DNA of 6,063 nucleotides from the NCBI GenBank assembly GCA_946616385.1, contig CAMOIZ010000063.1:1-6063 (forward strand), in the 5' to 3' direction. The translations under genes were made by a program, and so were the position numbers. Shown here piece after piece: positions 5,981 to 6,063 of the stretch (the first letter of the stretch is position 1; each line of letters opens with the position of its first letter). The notes under the pieces are model-generated. The model did no database searches. It was not told where the DNA came from and was given only the letters and a program-made list of their open reading frames with translations. The DNA is from an uncultured Bacteroidales bacterium. Its GTDB lineage: Bacteria > Bacteroidota > Bacteroidia > Bacteroidales > UBA932.

Positions 5981-6063
5981 ATTTGCGAATATACGGAATT
6001 TCAAAGATATCTCCATCATTTACGGCGATTGTTTCGGGGAAAATCTCCCTGCATTCTTCCTGA
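5922..6063 (-). CDS. possible 3' end of a gene upstream of the operon (partial)
   Basis: One minus-strand frame is open from the right edge to a TGA at 5924-5922, about 46 codons. It contains the protein-like stretch ETIAVNDGDIFEIPYIRKYE before it runs 59 bases into the glucosaminidase signal-peptide region, where its translation looks like a shadow (SSDISDDVDGAGGAV). The other two minus frames are also open from the edge and stop at 6020 (TAA) and 6016 (TGA). The upstream gene, if there is one, could therefore end in any of the three frames. I recognise no family. The long overlap argues against this frame and its residue make-up argues for it. Confidence 0.3.
   Translation of the reverse strand, partial: QEECREIFPETIAVNDGDIFEIPYIRKYEKMSSDISDDVDGAGGAV
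6002..6009 (-). promoter_or_regulatory. candidate -7 promoter element (TATCTTTG)
   Basis: On the minus strand the octamer TATCTTTG matches the Bacteroidota primary sigma -7 consensus TAnnTTTG exactly. It ends 21 bases upstream of the chosen glucosaminidase ATG at 5980, which would leave a short leader. No TTTG -33 element is present 19-21 bases further upstream, so this is a half-match. If real, the operon has its own start here; if not, it is transcribed from beyond the window. Confidence 0.35.

Noticed and set aside
5981..6019. N-terminal extension of the glucosaminidase from an ATG at 6019
   Set aside because: It would put 13 residues ahead of a standard signal peptide. The ATG does overlap a TGA as ATGA, so it is not excluded, but the start at 5980 is more natural.

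Overview
The window looks like chromosomal housekeeping DNA from a member of the Bacteroidota, most likely the order Bacteroidales. The reasons are the pairing of a LysM-carrying N-acetylglucosaminidase with MltG and a long RelA/SpoT protein, translation starts that mostly lack a strong Shine-Dalgarno sequence and are A/T rich, and a TAnnTTTG-type -7 box ahead of the first operon gene. The genus cannot be fixed from this sequence. No mobile element, CRISPR array, tRNA or rRNA is visible.

Layout: positions 1-178 are A/T rich and hold only low-confidence fragments, including a possible 3' end of an upstream gene stopping at 66. Positions 179-532 (+) encode a small unrecognised protein of 117 residues. 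It converges on a minus-strand gene train, and the 107-base gap between them holds a perfect 13-bp hairpin (584-618) that probably terminates transcription from both sides. From 5980 down to 640 on the minus strand run five tightly packed genes: a secreted GH73-type glucosaminidase with two LysM modules, mltG, a long RelA/SpoT homologue, a PPC/DUF296 protein and a short-chain dehydrogenase. The junctions are ATGA overlaps (twice), a 1-base gap and a 5-base gap, so this is very probably one operon with coupled translation.

How the genes may work together: the first two act on peptidoglycan. The glucosaminidase cleaves glycan strands outside the cytoplasm, and the membrane-anchored MltG cuts nascent strands and so sets their length. 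The third makes (p)ppGpp, the starvation alarmone. Co-expression would tie wall remodelling to growth-rate control, which is inference. The last two genes have no evident link to either process.

The most notable point is that the RelA/SpoT protein keeps every synthetase landmark I can check but has lost several residues of the hydrolase active site (D to E, ED to RI, N to V). It is therefore predicted to be synthetase-only, although its RXKD-type synthetase motif (RLRD) resembles that of bifunctional enzymes. A second point is a short perfect hairpin in the 3' end of mltG, just upstream of the relA ribosome binding site. I saw no clearly new multi-gene system; the unexplained parts are the small gene at 179-532 and both window edges.
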